Positions 59,484 to 64,000 of a DNA stretch of 64,000 nt are shown piece after piece. A program made the translations under genes and the position numbers. Source of the stretch: Larimichthys crocea (Eukaryota; Chordata; Actinopteri; Sciaenidae); contig NC_040022.1 of assembly GCF_000972845.2 (NCBI RefSeq), forward strand, positions 992,001-1,056,000, given 5' to 3'. A model generated the notes under the pieces. That model saw only the letters and a list, made by a program, of their open reading frames with translations, had not been told where the DNA came from and did no database searches. Each line of letters opens with the position of its first letter. Positions within the stretch are counted from its first letter, which is position 1.

Positions 59484-60378
59484 TCATCCACATATAAGTC
59501 TGGCCAGTCCTGGGTGGATTTGAGCCTGAACAGGTCCGTACTCCACCATCTCGCCATCCACAGTGATCATGCCTTGTGGAGAGATGGGCTCCAGCCGTAG
59601 GGCCTTCACCTTCTCGTACACCAGGTGGGGGCAACCGCACGCCAAGTGGGCGCCCTTCTCCATGGCGAGGAAAAGGCGCAGGAGGGCTGGACGAGAGATT
59701 CCCGCTGTCACGTAGAACAGATGAATCAGCCCGTCGTCTGCCATTGCGCCAGGGGCTGTCCACAGGTCCTCAGCCAGGTGGGACTGGTAAATAGCCAGCA
59801 CCAAGACAAAGTCCTCCTCCTTGACCACCGTCCAGCTCTCTGGAACTGGCTGGTCCAAGCCAGGAAGCAGAGAGTCCACCGGTTCTTCGGTCTTGCCATC
59901 ACTCTGGGTCTCAGTTCTCTTGGTGGTGATGGCGTTGTTGGAGGAGTTGGTGATAGTGTTGTGGTTGGAATTTGTGCTGTTGTGATTGCGGCGAGAGTTT
60001 CGGTTCGGGGAGGTGTTGGGGATGAGCTGACAGGGGAGGGAGGAGCAGAGCGAGGGGTGCTGAGGAGTGGAGGGAGGTGGGTGCTTCCCTGTCGGAAGTG
60101 TCTCGTTAACGGGAAGATACGCTAACCTTCCCTGGTAGACTCTGAGGGAGGCCAGGCGCACCAGGGTGCCCATCAGGAAGCGTATCGCTCCGACATGACG
60201 GTATTTCTCGCTCTCGATGTCGACGTCTGCGACGAAGCCCCAGGCCAAGGAGAGGAAGGAAAAGAGGCGCTGCCGAGAGGCCAGGTGGATCGACACCAGG
60301 TCCATGGAGCCAACCAGACCTTTGCACAGCATGAAACCACAGCTTAACAGCAGCTCCTCGTTCCACGCTGGAGACGAC
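59484..60378 (-). CDS. sphk1: sphk1 terminal coding exon
   Basis: The acceptor is ctctcag on the minus strand; the exon opens SSPAWNEELLLSCGFMLCK and ends AQIHPGLARLICG with TAG. It holds the substrate-recognition region and the C-terminal half of the kinase. Between LAYLPV and PVPESWTVV lies an extra segment of about 85 residues (roughly 59846-60107), Pro-rich then very Asn/Ser/Thr-rich. This segment is short in mammalian SPHK1 and longer, Pro-rich, in SPHK2. Confidence 0.87.
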
Positions 60379-62895
60379 CTGAGAGATGGTTACACACATC
60401 AAGTGTTAGACAGACGACAACATGAGAATGAGAATTACTGTCACTGTGTAATAAAAACAGGACTCTCTAGGCCTATATTTATTTATCAGCATGTATTTTT
60501 ATTTTTCAGAATGTATAAGCCTATACCTTGTTTGCTTCAGAGGGGTTTTCTAAGTGCAGCCCACCTTCTAAAGCTGACAACTACACATTATTACTCTTTA
60601 AAGGTCCACAAAGTTCTTTGAATTTGACTCTTTTTGTCAAGATGCAAGTTTTAATTAGCTTTCACAGCACTCACAAAGATGAAAATATGCTTTATATGTC
60701 CCGACTAACACGTAAATGTAAAACGGGGCAGCATTTGACGATTATCTGGTGAAGGCAAACAACAACTGAAGTTGGCGGCGAGCGCTCGGACTCATGAGCG
60801 CAGTATTCACCAGGTTACACCTGCAGCTTGTAGGACTTGGGTGAAAAATATATTCCTGTTATTCTTTCTTTGATGTTGTGCTCAAAGCCAACCAGCAGAT
60901 GGAGATGATACCTCGGGCATGTGCTGGGTCGACCTGTTCCACAGCTGCACGGTAGAATATAATCACTCATAATGTGCGAGTTTCTAAACCTATTACATCA
61001 CTCCTTTGAGAGTTATCAGGAGCCTGAAATGACCCTGTGCACAGCGAAGCATTTCCAGTTTGCTCTACTGTCTCTCCTCCCCCCTGAGGGATGATTTGCC
61101 TGGTCAGCCGTTGGCATAATTACACAGAAAGGAGATAAATCGTTTGTTTTTAAGGCTGAGGAAGGTTCTTCTTCACTCGTTTTTTTTTTTTTTTCTCCGC
61201 TGTTGATCCATGCATTTAAATGACTCATTAATGGAGTGACTTACTGTGAGTAGTGGTGGACGGAGGCAGCCAGGGCGTTGCCTGAGCCACCTGGTAGAAT
61301 ACCCAAGGGGGTCTGGATGGCCTCTTGCCAGTCCTCTCGCTCCATCAGACCATTTATCACCTGAACGAGCAAGAAGAAATTCAAAAACATAATCAGATCA
61401 CGATCCTGAATTAAAAAAAAAAAGTATGTGCAAAAGTTATGATAAAAGGTTCTTCTACTTTGTTAGATGCAGCTGTCCTGTGTCAGGGGAACCTGGCCAC
61501 CACCAAGATTTATACATTCATAATACAGCACAGAGCTGAGCAGAAAAACAACCACAGAATGGCATAGGTACATTTTTACTTGTATGTATACATACTTGGC
61601 CGATAAAGTCGATTCTGGTTCTGATAAATTAAAAAAACGAATATCACTTTAAGCATCTACGGAAGAAAAACAAGGCTATTAATCAATGACTGCAGAGATT
61701 TTCAGCACTGGGCTCTTTTTTTCAGGTCGAAATTAAATTTTTACAGGCCTATTCTGAAACGAGCTAAGAATAGAAACAGGCCTGGGAAGGTTTCTATCAT
61801 TTCAGCCTGTGAATGATTGATTTGTGGATAGATATAAAATGCTCAACACACACGGAAGGAGAGTACGTATTCAGTTTGTTGCAGACTGCATATCATTAAA
61901 TCACCTTTAAATGACTGGTTATAATCCTAGCTGTCCTCGAACAAAGTGAAAAGGTGAATTGCATGTCAGCAGCAGAGAGTAAGGTATGGGAATTGATAAG
62001 ATTTCTACGATTCCGATTCAATTATCGATTCTGCTTAACGATTCGATTCTTTATCGATTCTCTTATCGATTCTCATTTGGGGGAAAAAAGGAGAAGAAAC
62101 AGTTTGATCAGCATCTACTTTGTTTAGTTAGAAGTATCTCGACCTTACAAAACCAACAGCGAGGTCAAAAGAGGCCCACAGCCTAGTAACGATGTGTGTG
62201 GCAAGAAGCACATGGCGCTAACATGGTAGGCAGTGTGTTACTTGCCAGAGTTACCTTCAGTAGTAACCACAGAGGTGCTCATAGCCTGGCTGCTGCTAGG
62301 TTGAGATTCATCTCTAGTCTGAAGCGTGTCAAAAACACGACATTCATTTCAAAATATTGCATGTTGTGTGCGCAAATGTTTCTGCATGTTCGTCGTGTTC
62401 CCTCTGTTATCTCCACTTTGCAATGATTGCAAGTCTCCCTGTTGCCATCTTTTTTGGTAAAACGCAGCCAAACTTTGGAGCGTTTGAACCGAGTGGGTGA
62501 CATTGTTTACTACTGATTGCACTGCAGTTGCGAAACTTGCGTGAGTTATGTGGCGTAATTTGTCGTGCTTGCTGGAATCGAGCGTGCCTAACTTCTTGCG
62601 AAGTTACATGACGTAATTCGTGCTTTCTGGAATCGATAAGAGAATCGTTAGATAAACTGCCAAACGATTCCACGGAATCGAAACACACGGAACCGGTTCT
62701 CAACAAGAACCGGTTTTTCACATTTTCACTCGTGACACGGCGAACGCATACTTCTACACTAGTTCTAGTTCTCTACACTGATTATCACCATGAAAAGCAC
62801 CTCAAACAGCAGCCCATCTCCAGACATGATAACCAGGGCGTCCCACTGTGACAGGTCCGCCTTCTTCACCAGCTCCCTCGCGTGGTTCTGGTGCT
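59484..62895 (-). CDS. sphk1: Sphingosine kinase (closest to type 1), three 3' coding exons, 5' partial
   Basis: Lipid kinase that phosphorylates sphingosine to sphingosine-1-phosphate. In transcript order the exons are 62895-62801, 61360-61245 and 60378-59484, which join in phase to about 367 residues. Seen: NHARELV, then WDALVIMSGDGLLFE|VINGLMER with the catalytic-loop SGDG, then LGILPGGSGNALAAS, SLAWGFVADVDIESEKYR (substrate-recognition region), HLFYVTAGIS, LLRLFLAMEKG and ITVDGEMVEYGPVQAQIHPG near the end. Features such as ADVDIESEKYR, PVPESWTVV, CPHLVY and NGLMER favour SPHK1; VEYGPVQAQIHPG also resembles SPHK2, so the type call is less sure than the family. The ATP-binding N-terminal exons are beyond 64,000. 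The gene is convergent with fam83g. Confidence 0.85.
59922..60017 (-). other. sphk1: Asn/Ser/Thr-rich low-complexity segment in sphk1
   Basis: About 32 codons rich in Asn (AAC/AAT), including NHNSTNSNHNTITNSSNN. It stays in frame, lies between the two halves of the kinase's C-terminal lobe, and is likely a disordered loop. Confidence 0.85.
60379..61244 (-). other. sphk1 intron between last two coding exons
   Basis: AT-rich, nothing recognised. Confidence 0.85.
61245..61360 (-). CDS. sphk1: sphk1 internal exon with GGSGNAL motif
   Basis: The acceptor is gttcag and the donor gtaagt on the minus strand. Encodes VINGLMEREDWQEAIQ, LGILPGGSGNALAAS, VHHYS and two bases (CA) that join G of the last exon to make Gln. 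GGSGNAL is the conserved nucleotide-binding loop of lipid kinases. Confidence 0.88.
61361..62800 (-). other. sphk1 intron holding a decayed hAT element
   Basis: About half of the intron is the transposon remnant at 61985-62745; the rest shows nothing. Confidence 0.8.
61985..62745 (-). mobile_element. Decayed hAT-like transposon with BED-zinc-finger fragment
   Basis: Two perfect 18-base inverted copies (62055-62072 and 62630-62647, CGATTCTCTTATCGATTC) lie near its ends in ATCGAT-rich termini. Between them the minus strand (62279-62503) encodes SKVWLRFTKKD and CNHCKVEI, the start of a BED zinc finger as in Ac/hAT transposases. The second half of the finger (MQKHLRTQH) is in the next frame, so one base has been lost or gained. 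The catalytic domain is absent. Confidence 0.7.
62801..62895 (-). CDS. sphk1: sphk1 internal exon with SGDG motif
   Basis: On the minus strand the acceptor is ccttcag. The first two bases finish a codon, then EHQNHARELVKKADLSQ, WDALVIMSGDGLLFE. The donor is gtgctt, weaker than consensus but fixed by the next exon starting VINGLMER. The Gly-Asp-Gly of SGDG is the conserved diacylglycerol-kinase-fold catalytic motif. Confidence 0.85.
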
Positions 62896-64000
62896 CTGAA
62901 GGAAAGACGACATGACAGAGAGAAATAAGAGAGGAAAAACAGAAAATGTGGTAAAGTGTAGGACAAACTGGCAAGATTAAAAAAAACGAAAAAAACAAGG
63001 GCAAGGGCAGAGAAAGAGACACGCTGCCTTCATCGCCCGCCTCTGGGGTGGGATCAGGGAGATTAGGCAGAAAAGAGATTCAATTTTCCCCACATCACAT
63101 CAGCCCATCCAGTGGCTACTCAACAGCTCCCAGGCAGCTTAGCCGCCCTGCAAACATCTGCGACTGACAAATATCATCTGCGTACGTGCATTCACTGGAT
63201 GCGTTTGATGTGTTCAGTGTGTGTGTGTGTGTGTGTTGGTTAATGCGCCGGCTGAGGACTGAGCTATTTGTTCAGCCTAGTTTTATTGGCAGCGTCCTTG
63301 AGTGGGTCCCTCCGCAGGGGGTCTCTGAGGACTCATCCCGCCAGCATTAAAGTCTACAGTCCTACCAGCTGAGACTCCCCAGTGTGTGTGTGTGTGTGTG
63401 TGTGCATGGAAGAGAAAGCTTTAAGAGAGGAGGGAGGAGAGCAGACAGCAAAGAAGTTAGCGGGTATTGATGCACAGCCATCATGAAGGAAATATTTTTC
63501 CGCTTCAGCTTCAGGTATCGATCGAGGACAGAGCTGAAATAAAAACAGCTACCCTCTCTCTTTCCCGTTCACTTGGCTCAGCCTCTACCTGTGCCCCCCT
63601 ACACTCTCCCCTCGTGTTGCTGCTGTTTGTTTACTGCATGCTTGCTGGGGAGGCTGAAGGCAGTGATGCAGTGCTGTGTTGACAGACAGAGGCAGAGGGA
63701 GTAACTGCACTGCACAGCTGACTCAGCACTTCAAACCTGATGCTTTATGCTTCCTTATTCACGGGGCCAAACACTCCTAACCTGTACCTGAAGACTGTGG
63801 CGGCACATCGCTTTCACTCAATCCAACTGTCCATTCCTTTTTCAGCTGCACGGATTCATTTAGGTCAGGATACATCCATAACACCGAGTTAAAGACGTCT
63901 ATATATTGTGTTTAAGAGATGTTTACTGAAATCGGTGGGTTAAATTATTCGCTTCCGTTCGCTTTCTTGTAATACCACTTGTGCCTTGAGGCGATAGTGA
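62896..64000 (-). other. Upstream sphk1 intron, to window end
   Basis: No upstream kinase exon recognised. Short GT runs are at about 63220-63236 and 63380-63402. Confidence 0.65.

Noticed and set aside
62407..62721. 104-residue minus-strand frame next to the BED fragment
   Set aside because: It overlaps the transposon terminus and 5' region in another frame; no transposase domain visible.

Overview
The window is vertebrate nuclear DNA from a ray-finned (teleost, probably percomorph) fish. The evidence is GT-AG introns, long CA/GT and TA microsatellites, and several dispersed repeats typical of teleost genomes: a tRNA-type SINE, small inverted-repeat DNA transposons and a decayed hAT-like element. 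Only three protein-coding genes are supported. Most other open frames are antisense shadows or translated microsatellites.

Layout. (1) 1-23,285, + strand: the last four coding exons of grap, a GRB2-family SH3-SH2-SH3 adaptor; exon 1 lies left of the window. (2) 23,286-28,596: intergenic, ending in the fam83g upstream region. (3) 28,597-39,891, + strand: complete fam83g (PAWS1) coding sequence in five exons, about 1,566 residues, with one very large coding exon (33,815-37,208) that contains a 79-residue tandem repeat. (4) About 37.9-44.24 kb and 44.4-50.97 kb: the same roughly 6.3-6.6 kb segment twice in tandem. The second copy is full of one- to few-base indels, carries a broken copy of the last fam83g exon, and ends at a run of ten Ns. 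I read it as a false duplication made by gap filling with an uncorrected long read, not as biology. (5) 51-59.48 kb: intergenic with repeats. (6) 59,484-62,895, - strand: the last three coding exons of a sphingosine kinase, closest to sphk1. The 5' exons lie right of the window, and a decayed BED-finger hAT element sits in one intron.

The grap-fam83g order in the same orientation matches human 17p11.2. The human intervening/overlapping gene SLC5A10 was not seen. The three genes act in signalling (adaptor downstream of receptor tyrosine kinases; CK1-alpha anchor in Wnt/BMP signalling; sphingosine-1-phosphate synthesis) but nothing in the sequence shows that they work together.

The most useful observations are the assembly duplication, an Arg in place of the ligand-binding Trp in the C-terminal SH3 of grap, a (GT)17 tract directly abutting a grap splice acceptor, the expanded fam83g exon with its internal repeat, and a 44-bp tandem duplication just upstream of fam83g. 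I found no convincing undescribed biological system.
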